A stretch of 64,000 nt of DNA from Flavobacterium quisquiliarum (GTDB lineage: Bacteria > Bacteroidota > Bacteroidia > Flavobacteriales > Flavobacteriaceae): the NCBI RefSeq assembly GCF_019308285.1, contig NZ_WWEM01000040.1, positions 289,971 through 353,970 on the forward strand, in the 5' to 3' direction. The notes under the pieces are model-generated. The model had not been told where the DNA came from, did not search any database, and saw only the letters and a program-made list of their open reading frames with translations. Every line of letters begins with the position of its first letter. Within the stretch, counting starts at the first letter, position 1. This document shows positions 24,572-33,976 of this stretch, piece by piece. The position numbers and the translations under genes were made by a program.

Positions 24572-27500
24572 TTATTTATTGTTGAAATAGTCAAACTGCA
24601 CCGCAGAAAGGTTATACTGGTTCAATACGTCAAGATAATTCTGGCGGATGCCTACGGCCTGGGTCAGAAACTGTCCAAGCTCAGCAAAGCTAATCTCCCC
24701 CGAGCGGTAGCTCAATGTTGAGGCTTTGATAATGTCTTCTGCCTGCTTAAGCCCTGAAGTCTCATAGAAATTCAGCAGCGCAAGGTTTTTTTCAATCTCC
24801 GCCACAGAAGAATTCTTCTGGGTCGCCAGAAGCTGGGTCTGATAGGCAAGGTTCTTTTCCTGCACTTCTTTCTCAGCCTTTGCCGCTTTTACCTTATTAT
24901 GGGCCGATACGGCTCCGAAAAGCGGGAACGATGCAGTGGCAGAAAACCCCGTGTACGGATCATCCAGCCCGTAAAGCCTCTGGCTGAATACCCTTCCCGA
25001 CAGTTCAGGCATATTGCTGTTTCTGATTACTGAAATGTTTGATGATGCAATCTTCACATTCTGCTCCTGAAGGGTCAGAAGCGGATGCAGTCCGCCGCTT
25101 TCCGATAATGTAACCTCGGCTTTGCCAAGCGGCGCTTCTACGGGAAGCAGCCATTCATTCAGGTTCATAAGCATCATCAGCTGCTGCTGCTGCACGGTCA
25201 TGTCCTTCTTGTTCTGGTCCGAAAAAGCTTTCAGCTCCTGAAGCTTGGCCTCTGCCGCAATCTTATCCAGCTGTGCCACATCACCTGCCTTTAAGCGAAC
25301 TTCCGCAGTTTTTGAAAGCTGCGTATAGATGCTGTCCAGACGCTTGTACAGCTGCTGCTTGTCCTGCAGGTACCAAAGCTTGTAATAGGCCGTGCGCACA
25401 TCCCTTTTGATTGTAGCGTTCAAAAGCAGCGTATTTAGCTGGCTGTACTGCAGCTGGTTTTTGAAATAGCTTTTTCTGGCGGCATAAAGTCCCGGCCACG
25501 CAAAACTCTGCGAGATACCGATTTTCAAGATCCCTGTTTTGTCGGACGGCCTCAAATCCTCATTCTCCGCAAAAACACCGGTTTTAGGAATGTCAATGGC
25601 CGTTTTTGCGTTGAGCCCGGCAGCCTGGATTTCAGACTTATTGATGTCCAGCTGCTGATTGCTCTGCAGGGCGGTTTCGACAGCCTTCTCAATTGGGATC
25701 CTCTGCTGCGCGTTTGCAGACCCTAGACCCGCAATAAGCAATATAGCTATGGCAGTTGTATTTCTCAATTTAAATTTTCCTTTAAAGTCAAACTTCGTGT
25801 TAAAAATAATATAGAGTAAAGGCAGCACGAAAAGAGTCAGGAACGTAGCTGTCACAAGACCTCCGATTACAACCGTAGCAAGGGGCTTCTGCACCTCCGC
25901 TCCGGCGCTGCTGCTGATAGCCATCGGCAGGAATCCCAGCGATGCCACCATAGCAGTCATAAGCACGGGACGCAGCCTTGTAATGGTTCCTTCTTTAACC
26001 CTTTCAAAAATGTTGCTCATCCCCTCTTTTTCAAGCTGGTTAAATGTTCCAATCAGTACGATACCGTTTAGCACTGCAACTCCAAATAGAGCTATAAATC
26101 CGATTCCGGCACTGATGCTGAAAGGCATCCCCCTTAGCATTAGGGCAAATATGCCCCCTATGGCACTCATAGGTATTGCAGTAAAGATCAGCGTAGCCTG
26201 CTTGAAGGAACGGAATGTGAAATACAGCAGTCCGAAAATCAGCAGCAGCGAAACCGGCACTGCAATCATAAGCCTTGCGCTTGCAGCCTGCAGGTTCTCA
26301 AATTGTCCTCCATAAGTGAAATAGTATCCTGGCGGCAGTTTTACCTTCTCAGACAGCTTTTTCTGGATGTCCTGCACCACACTCTGCACATCTCGGCCCT
26401 TAACATTGAATCCGATTACAATCCTTCTTTTTCCCGCTTCCCTGCTGATCTGTGCAGGGCCCAGCTTATAGTCGATTTTAGCTACCTGGGATAAAGGCAC
26501 CTGAACACCGGTATTGGTTGGGATCATCAGATTGCTCACATCGTCTATGCTGCTTCGGTGAATGCTGTCAAGACGCACCACAAGGTCGAATCGTCGTTCG
26601 TTTTCATATACCTGTCCCGTGCTTTTTCCTGCAAAGGCAGTGCTGACAACATCATTCACATCCTCGATGGTAAGCCCGTAATTGGCAATTCTGGTCCTGT
26701 CATATTCAATATTGATCTGCGGAAGGCCGCTAACCCTTTCAATCTGCGGCGAGGTTGCTCCCGGAACGCTTTGTATAACCTGCCCAACTTCGTTGGCATA
26801 CTGGGAAAGCGTATCTAAATTCTCACCGAATATCTTCACGGCAACGTCCTGTCTGATACCGGTCATAAGCTCATTGAAACGCATCTGGATCGGCTGGTTC
26901 TTTTCAAAGAAAACCCCCGGAATGACTTCAAGCTTTTCCATTATGGCATCTGCAAGCTCTGCATAGCTCCTGCCTGATTTCCATTCCTTCTGCGGTTTAA
27001 GGACAACCATTAAATCGGTGGCCTCCGGAGGCATTGGATCGGTAGGCACCTCGGCAGCTCCCGTCTTGCCGACAACCATCTTCACCTCGTCAAACTGCTT
27101 GATAATTCTTGAGGCCTGCATCGAGGTCTCGATGCTTTGGTTCAGCGAGCTTCCCTGCGGCAGTATGCAGTGGAATGCGTAATCGCCTTCCTGAAGCTGC
27201 GGGATAAACTCTCCTCCCATTCTTGTAAAGCAGAAGACGGCAACCAGGAATATGGCTCCCGTAACGCCAACCACAGTATATTTGATATCAATCACCTTCT
27301 GAAGCAGAGGCTGATAAATGCTCTGGATTCTGTTCATCATCCTATCGCTGAACGTCTCTTTATGCTGCGGTTTCTTAGATAGGAAAAGCGCGCACATCAT
27401 CGGAATATAAGTCAATGATAAAATTAAGGCTCCAAATATTGCAAATCCTACCGTCTGCGCCATAGGGCGGAACATTTTCCCTTCAACGCCCACAAGGGTC

Positions 27501-28888
27501 AGAATCGGGATATATACAATTAAAATGATGATCTCACCGAAGGCCGCACTGGTACGGATTTTAGAGGCAGAATCGAAAACCTCTTCATCCATCTCATCCT
27601 GGGTAAGATTATTGAGAGACTTGCGCATGGCCAGATGATGGAGCGTGGCCTCAACCACAATTACCGCACCATCCACTATAAGGCCAAAGTCAATTGCCCC
27701 AAGAGACATCAGATTGGCGCTTACGCCAAATACATTCATCAGTCCAAGCGCAAACAGCATTGCAAGAGGAATGGCTGAGGCAACAATAAGCCCCGCGCGG
27801 AAATTTCCTAAAAATAATACCAGCACAAATATTACGATAAGTGCGCCTTCCACCAGGTTCTTTTCAACTGTGCTGATTGCACGGCCGACAAGGTCTGTAC
27901 GGTCAAGGTACGGTTCAATCACAATATCGTCAGGAAGGGATTTCTGGATGGTCGGCAGTTTTTCTTTGATGCGCTTTACAACCTCATTACTGTTCTCGCC
28001 TTTCAGCATCATTACGACACCGCCCACCGCATCAACTTCGCCATTATAGGTCAAGGCCCCATATCTGACCGCTTTTCCAAATCTAACCTCGGCAACATCG
28101 CTTACATAAATCGGCGCCGCTCCGGTATTTTTCACTACAATCTTTTTAACATCATCCAATGATGTCACCAGCCCTATTCCTCTGATGAAGTAAGCATTAG
28201 GCTTTTTATCTATATAGGCGCCTCCCGTATTTTGGTTGTTTTTTTGAAGCGCAGTAAAGATATCGGGGATGCTAACCCCCATTGCACGAAGCCTTTCAGG
28301 GTTCACGGCAACTTCATACTGCTTTAATTCACCTCCAAAACTGTTAACTTCCGCGATTCCAGGGGTCCCGTACAGCTGTCTGGCCACAATCCAGTCCTGC
28401 ATGGTGCGCAGGTCTTTGGCATTGTATTTATTCTTGCTGCCCTTCTTTGGGTGGATAATGTACTGGTACACCTCGCCAAGACCCGTACTTACAGGAGCCA
28501 TTTCCGGAGTTCCCACCCCTTGCGGGATTCTGTCGGTAGCCTCCTTCAGCCTTTCATTGATAAGCTGTCTGGCAAAATAGATATTCGTTTCTTCATCGAA
28601 CACAACTGTGATAACAGAAAGCCCGAATCTTGATATGCTTCTGATTTCCTGAATTTTTGGAACAGTTGCAATGCTCTGCTCTATCGGAAATGTCACCAGC
28701 TGTTCCACTTCCTGCCCGGCAAGCGTAGGGCAGCTGGTAAAAATCTGAACCTGATTGTTAGTGATGTCAGGTACGGCATCTATGGGCAGTTTTGTAGCGC
28801 TCCATGCGCCCCATATGATAAGGACCAAAGTCATTAAGCCAATAATGATTTTGTTCTTAATACTGAATTTAATTATACTGTCTAACAC
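24572..28888 (-). CDS. czcA: CzcA heavy-metal RND pump fused to a TolC/CzcC-type outer-membrane channel
   Basis: About 1438 residues. Residues 1-~1040 are a full HME-type RND pump: N-terminal helix, two periplasmic loops, and the TM4 proton-relay segment AIDFGLIVDGAVIVVEAT. The last ~395 residues are a TolC-like outer-membrane factor with coiled-coil repeats (KTAEVRLKAGDVAQLDKIAAEAKLQEL). Between them lies a hydrophobic segment ending GSANAQQ that reads as an internal signal peptide. Frame-open sequence reaches an ATG at 28969, but the GTG at 28888 gives the usual N-terminus (LDSIIKFSIKNK) and is preferred. Fusions of this kind are known in Bacteroidota. With CzcB it would form an efflux system for Zn, Cd and Co. 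Confidence 0.9.
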   Translation of the reverse strand: MLDSIIKFSIKNKIIIGLMTLVLIIWGAWSATKLPIDAVPDITNNQVQIFTSCPTLAGQEVEQLVTFPIEQSIATVPKIQEIRSISRFGLSVITVVFDEETNIYFARQLINERLKEATDRIPQGVGTPEMAPVSTGLGEVYQYIIHPKKGSKNKYNAKDLRTMQDWIVARQLYGTPGIAEVNSFGGELKQYEVAVNPERLRAMGVSIPDIFTALQKNNQNTGGAYIDKKPNAYFIRGIGLVTSLDDVKKIVVKNTGAAPIYVSDVAEVRFGKAVRYGALTYNGEVDAVGGVVMMLKGENSNEVVKRIKEKLPTIQKSLPDDIVIEPYLDRTDLVGRAISTVEKNLVEGALIVIFVLVLFLGNFRAGLIVASAIPLAMLFALGLMNVFGVSANLMSLGAIDFGLIVDGAVIVVEATLHHLAMRKSLNNLTQDEMDEEVFDSASKIRTSAAFGEIIILIVYIPILTLVGVEGKMFRPMAQTVGFAIFGALILSLTYIPMMCALFLSKKPQHKETFSDRMMNRIQSIYQPLLQKVIDIKYTVVGVTGAIFLVAVFCFTRMGGEFIPQLQEGDYAFHCILPQGSSLNQSIETSMQASRIIKQFDEVKMVVGKTGAAEVPTDPMPPEATDLMVVLKPQKEWKSGRSYAELADAIMEKLEVIPGVFFEKNQPIQMRFNELMTGIRQDVAVKIFGENLDTLSQYANEVGQVIQSVPGATSPQIERVSGLPQINIEYDRTRIANYGLTIEDVNDVVSTAFAGKSTGQVYENERRFDLVVRLDSIHRSSIDDVSNLMIPTNTGVQVPLSQVAKIDYKLGPAQISREAGKRRIVIGFNVKGRDVQSVVQDIQKKLSEKVKLPPGYYFTYGGQFENLQAASARLMIAVPVSLLLIFGLLYFTFRSFKQATLIFTAIPMSAIGGIFALMLRGMPFSISAGIGFIALFGVAVLNGIVLIGTFNQLEKEGMSNIFERVKEGTITRLRPVLMTAMVASLGFLPMAISSSAGAEVQKPLATVVIGGLVTATFLTLFVLPLLYIIFNTKFDFKGKFKLRNTTAIAILLIAGLGSANAQQRIPIEKAVETALQSNQQLDINKSEIQAAGLNAKTAIDIPKTGVFAENEDLRPSDKTGILKIGISQSFAWPGLYAARKSYFKNQLQYSQLNTLLLNATIKRDVRTAYYKLWYLQDKQQLYKRLDSIYTQLSKTAEVRLKAGDVAQLDKIAAEAKLQELKAFSDQNKKDMTVQQQQLMMLMNLNEWLLPVEAPLGKAEVTLSESGGLHPLLTLQEQNVKIASSNISVIRNSNMPELSGRVFSQRLYGLDDPYTGFSATASFPLFGAVSAHNKVKAAKAEKEVQEKNLAYQTQLLATQKNSSVAEIEKNLALLNFYETSGLKQAEDIIKASTLSYRSGEISFAELGQFLTQAVGIRQNYLDVLNQYNLSAVQFDYFNNK

Positions 28889-29061
28889 TATGCAAGTAAT
28901 TTTAACGTTTAGAAAATAGTCTTTCAGCCCGTCTTTAAGATGGGGAAAGTTAGAAGTGCGTACAGGCATCCCGATTGGTTACGGTAAAGCATACGCCTGC
29001 CCTGCAGGACATTCAATGCCTGCCATAGCCCACTACTGGTGGGATGCGCAATCCGAAAAAT

Positions 29062-29385
29062 CTAAACGAAAATCTTAGGCGGCTGCCAGATGGTTCCAGT
29101 GTAGCTGGAAATGAACTGGCAGTCTCTCAAAACAGTATTCCTGGCACTGATGTGCTGCTGGGGAAGATTAAAATCCGGCATCTTGAAGCTGAATTTTAAA
29201 ACCGAAACACTGCAGCAGGAGCACTGGCAGAAAGGAGTGCAGTGGTCGTCATTATCACGGCTGTGATTATGGGTAAGCTCCTTCTGGTCCGAATTGGATG
29301 AAATACAGCTATTGTATACATCACTGCATGGAACTGCTAGCAGCCCTAGAATGTAAAGTAGTAATATTGTTGTTTTCCATCTCAT
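29062..29385 (-). CDS. DUF6660-type secreted Cys/His-rich protein
   Basis: 107 residues with a signal peptide (TTILLLYILGLLAVPCSD). The mature part holds a DNDDHCTPFCQCSCCSV cluster with five Cys and nearby His/Asp, which looks like a metal-binding site. Small proteins of this type often precede CzcA-like operons in Bacteroidota; I assign DUF6660 from memory. It ends 173 bp upstream of the czcA start on the same strand and is the first gene of the leftward metal cluster. A periplasmic metal buffer is plausible. Confidence 0.65.
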   Translation of the reverse strand: MRWKTTILLLYILGLLAVPCSDVYNSCISSNSDQKELTHNHSRDNDDHCTPFCQCSCCSVSVLKFSFKMPDFNLPQQHISARNTVLRDCQFISSYTGTIWQPPKIFV

Positions 29386-29811
29386 GGGACAAATGTATAA
29401 AATAGTTTATGCAATCCGATTGCAAAGTGACTACATGCGCAATAAAGCGCTGATTACAGGAAAAATACGTATCGATATTGCCGCATACCTTAAACAGACA
29501 ATTCCGGCTTCCTAAATGAAGACGCGGCGTGATTATTTCCTGTAATGCAAAGTAAACATTCAATTTTGTAAACATTCTGAATTTTTGCCCAATTAAGCAA
29601 AAAACATGTTTTTTTTCATAGTTTCTTGGAAAATACGGATGCACCCACATCCAGTACGGCACGGCTGCCTAACAAAAAAGCCTACGCTTTGATTCAGGTG
29701 CCGGCTTAGTTAAATTCCAAGTTTATACCATAGCTATTCCAATGCAGTTTGTTCTTTTAGCCTAAAAAAACTCGTTAATAATTGAATAAGGGAAATAGAA
29801 AACATTTCACT
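29386..29811. other. Intergenic region upstream of the metal cluster
   Basis: 426 bp between two leftward genes. Contains the inverted repeat at 29410-29424 and, read leftwards, a TACATTTG element immediately before the DUF6660 ATG. A minus-strand open frame (29321-29662) shows no protein character and is not called. The remainder is featureless. Confidence 0.5.
29410..29424. promoter_or_regulatory. Inverted repeat TGCAAT-CCG-ATTGCA upstream of the metal-efflux cluster
   Basis: A perfect 6-bp inverted repeat with a 3-bp spacer, 25 bp before the start codon of the first gene of the leftward metal operon. Position and symmetry suit a repressor operator, with the Fur-family protein at 22520 as a candidate. 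Its relation to any known Fur or Zur box is not established. Confidence 0.4.
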
Positions 29812-31224
29812 TTAGTCATTGTTGTACTTTTCAATGAGCAGCTCTCTTTTCATTTCACCCATCATCCAATTCCTTACATCCTTTATGCGCTTTTTAACGT
29901 CATTTTTTATGATTTCCATATCGGGCTCAAAATCTGCCGTACCCCTGATTTCTGAAATAAATGAATGGAAAGGTGTCCAATCATTGTGAGTCAATATCTG
30001 GTGCAGAGACAGACTGGCTGTTTCCCTCAACACACTAAAGTAAAACCCATTTATTTTCTTTGCTGAATTTTCAACTTCCAAAAACGCAAATAACCGTTGA
30101 AAGAAAAACGATTCTCCTATAGAGATGCCTTTTGCATCTTCAATAATATATAATGACGGACATGAATATTCATCGTTTTCGAGATTGTTATAATCTATGA
30201 AACCGCATATTTTATTGGGTACACAAACTACATCTAAATGATCATAAATGGCGTGTATACCATTCTTTTTATAGAAAGATGCAATTGTATTCGCGGCTGA
30301 TTTATTGTTCATTTTGGTATTAAACGCAAATATTCCCTTAAAAAAAGGAATGGAATTCATTGGTCCTTCACATATTTTTTCAATACCCTTCAGCGAATCT
30401 GCAATTGTTGCGGAAGTTAAAGTCGTTTTAACCTCAATTACGGCCGCTACGGATTCCTTTTTTACAACTACTAGGTCATCTTCTCTAAAAACGGGAATAT
30501 AATTGTGCTGGTCGTAAATTATGATATCAATCTGTTTATTGCTGCCCTCTATAAATCCTGTTGCGACATGAAATTTTTTAGGCACATATTTTCGGAGCAC
30601 AGAAATAAAAAGCTGCTCTCTATAATTTCCAACTGTCTGGCCATGGCTGATGATATAATTAATGCGCTCGCTCTGGCTTCTGATTTCACTTGAAATTGAA
30701 GACAGGTATCTTTTTTTATTTTCAAGCTCGATTGTATTCCTGCCTAAAATAATAAACTCACTTGATTTAAATTCATCATACTTAAATGTGCCCACGGCTA
30801 AGTGAGATTTAAGGATTCCAGAGGCCTCTAATTTGGTCACACCTATTGATGTTACTAATAGATCAACGCAATCATCAACCTTTAGTCTTTTATGTGGGGA
30901 AGAATGGAGCGTATTGATTACCTCATGCCAGTTTTTTTTTATCTTGCTCTGCAGGGTGCTATAATATTTATCGCTAAAAGAACAGCTTCTGTCTACAATC
31001 AAAAACGGATTTACCAACTGTGCAAACTGCTGCATATCATAAGTGACTAACCCCCTTGCTTCTGTTTTATCATCGTCAGAAGTCCAATAAAATTTCACGG
31101 CATTACCATCAATTGCAAATACTTTTCCTGTCTGAGCTTCGCTGTAGTGGTCCTTATGGTTGATTATCAAATGATTTTTTTCCTTTAGAAATTCTAAGAA
31201 TTCTTTTGTTGTCAATTTAGTCAA
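29812..31224 (-). CDS. DUF6602-domain protein, putative PD-(D/E)xK nuclease
   Basis: 470 residues, no signal peptide. The middle (about residues 195-290) matches the DUF6602 pattern: GNYREQLFISVLRKYVP, SNKQIDIIIYD and AAVIEVKTTL. The Asp of QIDIIIYD and the ExK of IEVKT give a PD-(D/E)xK nuclease-like core. N- and C-terminal ~190-residue regions are unfamiliar. No ATG is available: the frame opens at a TTG (31224), with another TTG three codons in. The gene stands alone, flanked by long intergenic stretches, in an accessory segment. DUF6602 proteins turn up near defence and mobile genes, so a defence role is possible but unproven. Confidence 0.7.
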   Translation of the reverse strand: MTKLTTKEFLEFLKEKNHLIINHKDHYSEAQTGKVFAIDGNAVKFYWTSDDDKTEARGLVTYDMQQFAQLVNPFLIVDRSCSFSDKYYSTLQSKIKKNWHEVINTLHSSPHKRLKVDDCVDLLVTSIGVTKLEASGILKSHLAVGTFKYDEFKSSEFIILGRNTIELENKKRYLSSISSEIRSQSERINYIISHGQTVGNYREQLFISVLRKYVPKKFHVATGFIEGSNKQIDIIIYDQHNYIPVFREDDLVVVKKESVAAVIEVKTTLTSATIADSLKGIEKICEGPMNSIPFFKGIFAFNTKMNNKSAANTIASFYKKNGIHAIYDHLDVVCVPNKICGFIDYNNLENDEYSCPSLYIIEDAKGISIGESFFFQRLFAFLEVENSAKKINGFYFSVLRETASLSLHQILTHNDWTPFHSFISEIRGTADFEPDMEIIKNDVKKRIKDVRNWMMGEMKRELLIEKYNND

Positions 31225-31485
31225 TTTTTTGGTTAATGGTTAAAAAAAGTATGTTTATATCTTCGCACATTACGCATTCTGTCATCTTCTCCAATCAAGC
31301 GAATTTAGCATATTTTTCTTAGATTTTTTTCATCCCAGGCCATAAACTGCCTCAAATCATCGAGTCAAACAATAAAGTGTGCATGAATCTTTTACGTTTG
31401 GAAATCATCTGAATTTCGGCACATTATTTGGTGTTTTTTTTAAAATAAAATATTAATTTACTGCTAATTAACTAATCTGAAAATT

Positions 31486-31875
31486 ATGAAAAAAACTTTA
31501 TTTTTTCTGCTAGTCTTCGCAATGTTCACTACCGTATCGGCCCAAAGCCAATCCGCTTCCAATTCCTTCACATTTCCATGCGTCGACGCTTCATACAGGC
31601 TATACAGCACAAACAACATGTGGACCTATATCAAACTCAACACCCGAAACGGACAGATGTGGCAGGTCCAGTGGGACACTGGAAAAAACAGGTTCGAGTC
31701 TCCCCTTTCTCTAAAAGCACTTGTTGCCCCTGATCAGGAAAAAAACAACAGATTTGCACTTAGCCCTACCACCAATATATACAATTTCATTCTGCTCGAC
31801 CAGGTTGACGGACGGGTTTGGCAGGTGCAGTGGTCAAACAAACCCGAAGAGCGCGCCATTTTAGCCATAGAATAA
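31486..31875 (+). CDS. Secreted small protein with internal WQVQW repeat
   Basis: 129 residues with a clear signal peptide (MKKTLFFLLVFAMFTTVSAQ). The mature ~105 residues consist of two tandem ~35-residue units, each ending in MWQVQW or VWQVQW preceded by a Tyr/Asn/Leu strand pattern (TNNMWTYIKLNTRNG, TNIYNFILLDQVDG). This suggests a duplicated beta-sheet module. Similar short secreted proteins occur in Flavobacteria, but I know of no function. Confidence 0.7.
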   Translation: MKKTLFFLLVFAMFTTVSAQSQSASNSFTFPCVDASYRLYSTNNMWTYIKLNTRNGQMWQVQWDTGKNRFESPLSLKALVAPDQEKNNRFALSPTTNIYNFILLDQVDGRVWQVQWSNKPEERAILAIE

Positions 31876-32069
31876 AGAAAGGCTGCAAAAAGCATTTTTC
31901 TCCATTGGCCAATAGCCTAATCCCGGCATTTAAAAATATAGGATAAGCATTAATGCATAAATGCATGAAGTTAAATCTTTGCTATATTTGGGATGCGCCG
32001 GCTGATTTTGTTTAAAATGCCTTATATTTGGCAGGACTATAAAAAATAAGCCAGAATTCTATCTTTAGC

Positions 32070-32432
32070 ATGAAGCATTTTAAAAGCATATTGATAATGG
32101 CGCTTCTTGCCATACGCATGCTTTTCGGGGTTGAAGTCCACAGCGTGTCCTCCGCTCTTGCCGATTGTGCTGAGATGCTCAATTTTTCCAGCAGGAATGC
32201 CAAGCAGTCTGCTGTTGATGCACCCCACAGCAAAAAGAAAATCCGCATAAGCGCTTCTTCTCAGGACAAAAAAGAGAAGCATAAAGCCCCTGCTGCATTA
32301 AAATCTCTATTTGAAAAATTTGCTTATGAGGCGCTATCGCTTACGCACAGCAAGAGTTTCGCCTATTTTAAGCTCAAAGCCGCATTTACTGCCTCTTCAA
32401 CCGGGTCGCTTTACCGGCTGAATCTCTTCTAG
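32070..32432 (+). CDS. Hypothetical small protein with N-terminal hydrophobic segment
   Basis: 120 residues. The first ~25 residues (MKHFKSILIMALLAIRMLFG) form a signal or anchor segment; the rest is Ser/Ala/Lys-rich without recognised motifs. A TATATTTG element matching the Bacteroidota -7 box lies at 32023-32030, about 40 bp upstream, and a second at 31983-31990. These support, but do not prove, that the frame is expressed. Not recognised. Confidence 0.45.
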   Translation: MKHFKSILIMALLAIRMLFGVEVHSVSSALADCAEMLNFSSRNAKQSAVDAPHSKKKIRISASSQDKKEKHKAPAALKSLFEKFAYEALSLTHSKSFAYFKLKAAFTASSTGSLYRLNLF

Positions 32433-32817
32433 CCCTTATTAAATTTCCCTGCTGCCTTTTATCGCATAGCGGCAAAACTATCGCAATTCAGCTTCACGGC
32501 TTTGCACCGATGGCTGTCTTTCTATTCTTTTGAGCCTGCTGTGCTTCAGGTATGCCCAACAGAAGCTGTTCCCTCTGCAATTCTCAATGCCCGAAAATAA
32601 GCTGGCGGTTTTTCGCAAACCTCCTTTATATTTCCACATTCAGCGGCAGGATGATTATGGTATTCCCTATAATTTTTTGGGCATACATACTCTTTCAATT
32701 GATTTTCAAGACAGCTGAAAATTCCTTTAATCCTATTAAAACCAGGCTTTAGCACAGTCTGCAAATCAGGATGATTGTTCTGTAATCATACAGAACCATT
32801 ATCCATCACATAATGCA
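32433..32817. other. Intergenic region
   Basis: 385 bp. No convincing ORF. Near its right end is an inverted repeat GTTCTGT-AATCAT-ACAGAAC (32777-32796), 22 bp before the next start codon. It is preceded by TCAGGATGATT (32766-32776), an 11-bp match to part of box A at 9624. Otherwise nothing. Confidence 0.4.
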
Positions 32818-33864
32818 ATGAAAAATTTAATTCTTTTTTTTATATACCTTTTTGCCATCCACAGCGTCCAGTCCCAAAAAATATCCCTTAAGGAGTATTT
32901 TGAAAAGCAGGAAGCGTCCGTAAATGATACGGTTATGTGTCTGAAATCTTCGGACTCCATCTGGGCGGATCTTCCCATGACCCTTATCAAAGGACGTGAA
33001 AAAGGCCCTACCCTTACCATAGCCGCCGGAATCCGCCAAGGCGGCTTTCCCGCAGCCGCCTCTCTTCTTGAGCTTCGCCGCGAGATAAACCCCCAGAAGC
33101 TCAAAGGAAACCTGATTATCATCCCCGATGCTGATGTGCAGCGCTACGATGGCCGCAGCTCCGGTTCAAATCCTATTGGGATATCCCATCTTAACGATGC
33201 TTTTCCGGGCAGTCACAGAGGAACCGCGGCAGAATTGATCGCCGATTTTGTTGCGACGGCTGTCTTCGACGCCACTGACGTATTTCTGGAGCTGAACAGC
33301 TGCGATGCGGCAAGCGATCCAATAGATTTTATCTGCTACTATGACAATTCGGAATTCATGCAGCAGACAATGCTGGAATTTCGTCTCAGCGAGGCAAGCG
33401 GACTCGATACAATCTTAAGCCATCCGTACGTCCTTTCATCTGGAGAGCCCTCGAAATGTGCCGTAAAACAGGCGGCAAGGCTGGGAATACCATCATTGAG
33501 CATGACAGTGGGAGGACAGCAAAAAGAGGGGCGCTCAGGCCTCTCACCAGCAAGGGATGCACTGTACAGGATTATGGCGGAATTGCAGCTTTACACCAAT
33601 CGCAAAATAAAGCCTGCAAGGGCACCAAAACACAGGTTTAACAGAAAGGCCTTCGTAAAGGTTCCATTTCAGGGCATATTCTACAGTTCCGTTAAGGCAG
33701 GCGATAAAATAAAAGAAAACCAGCAGATCGGCTATCTGGCCGATATTTTCGGAAACAGGATAAAAACCCTCACTGCGCCCCAGTCGGGCACAGTCCTTTA
33801 CAAAACCGAAGCAAATCCCGTAAATTCTGATGAAACCGTATTCTGCATCGGATACCGAATCTAA
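32818..33864 (+). CDS. M14-like succinylglutamate desuccinylase/aspartoacylase family protein lacking metal ligands
   Basis: 348 residues: a signal peptide (LILFFIYLFAIHSVQSQ), a domain with the overall pattern of the AstE/AspA branch of M14 zinc hydrolases, and a C-terminal beta-domain with biotinyl/lipoyl-like sequence (VPFQGIFYSSVKAGDKIKENQ). In active relatives the first zinc ligands are H and E in a GxHGxE motif, the third is the His of DLH, and a Glu acts as base. Here the equivalent sites read AAGIRQGG, FLELNS and SLSMTVGG, so all appear replaced. It is probably a binding protein or pseudo-enzyme. Alignment is by eye. Confidence 0.7.
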   Translation: MKNLILFFIYLFAIHSVQSQKISLKEYFEKQEASVNDTVMCLKSSDSIWADLPMTLIKGREKGPTLTIAAGIRQGGFPAAASLLELRREINPQKLKGNLIIIPDADVQRYDGRSSGSNPIGISHLNDAFPGSHRGTAAELIADFVATAVFDATDVFLELNSCDAASDPIDFICYYDNSEFMQQTMLEFRLSEASGLDTILSHPYVLSSGEPSKCAVKQAARLGIPSLSMTVGGQQKEGRSGLSPARDALYRIMAELQLYTNRKIKPARAPKHRFNRKAFVKVPFQGIFYSSVKAGDKIKENQQIGYLADIFGNRIKTLTAPQSGTVLYKTEANPVNSDETVFCIGYRI

Positions 33865-33976
33865 GGGCAGGCATATTTGCCGGATTTCGTTTTGGAGCGT
33901 TTTCGAACTGCTCAGATAATTAACAGATGCAATGCATGCCTGCATTCATTTTTCTAACTTATAAAAATAAAAGTTC

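Noticed and set aside
32012..32282. Two leftward open frames opposite the hypothetical gene at 32070
   Set aside because: Neither has a signal peptide or motif, and the TATATTTG elements favour the rightward frame; confidence in that frame is itself only moderate.
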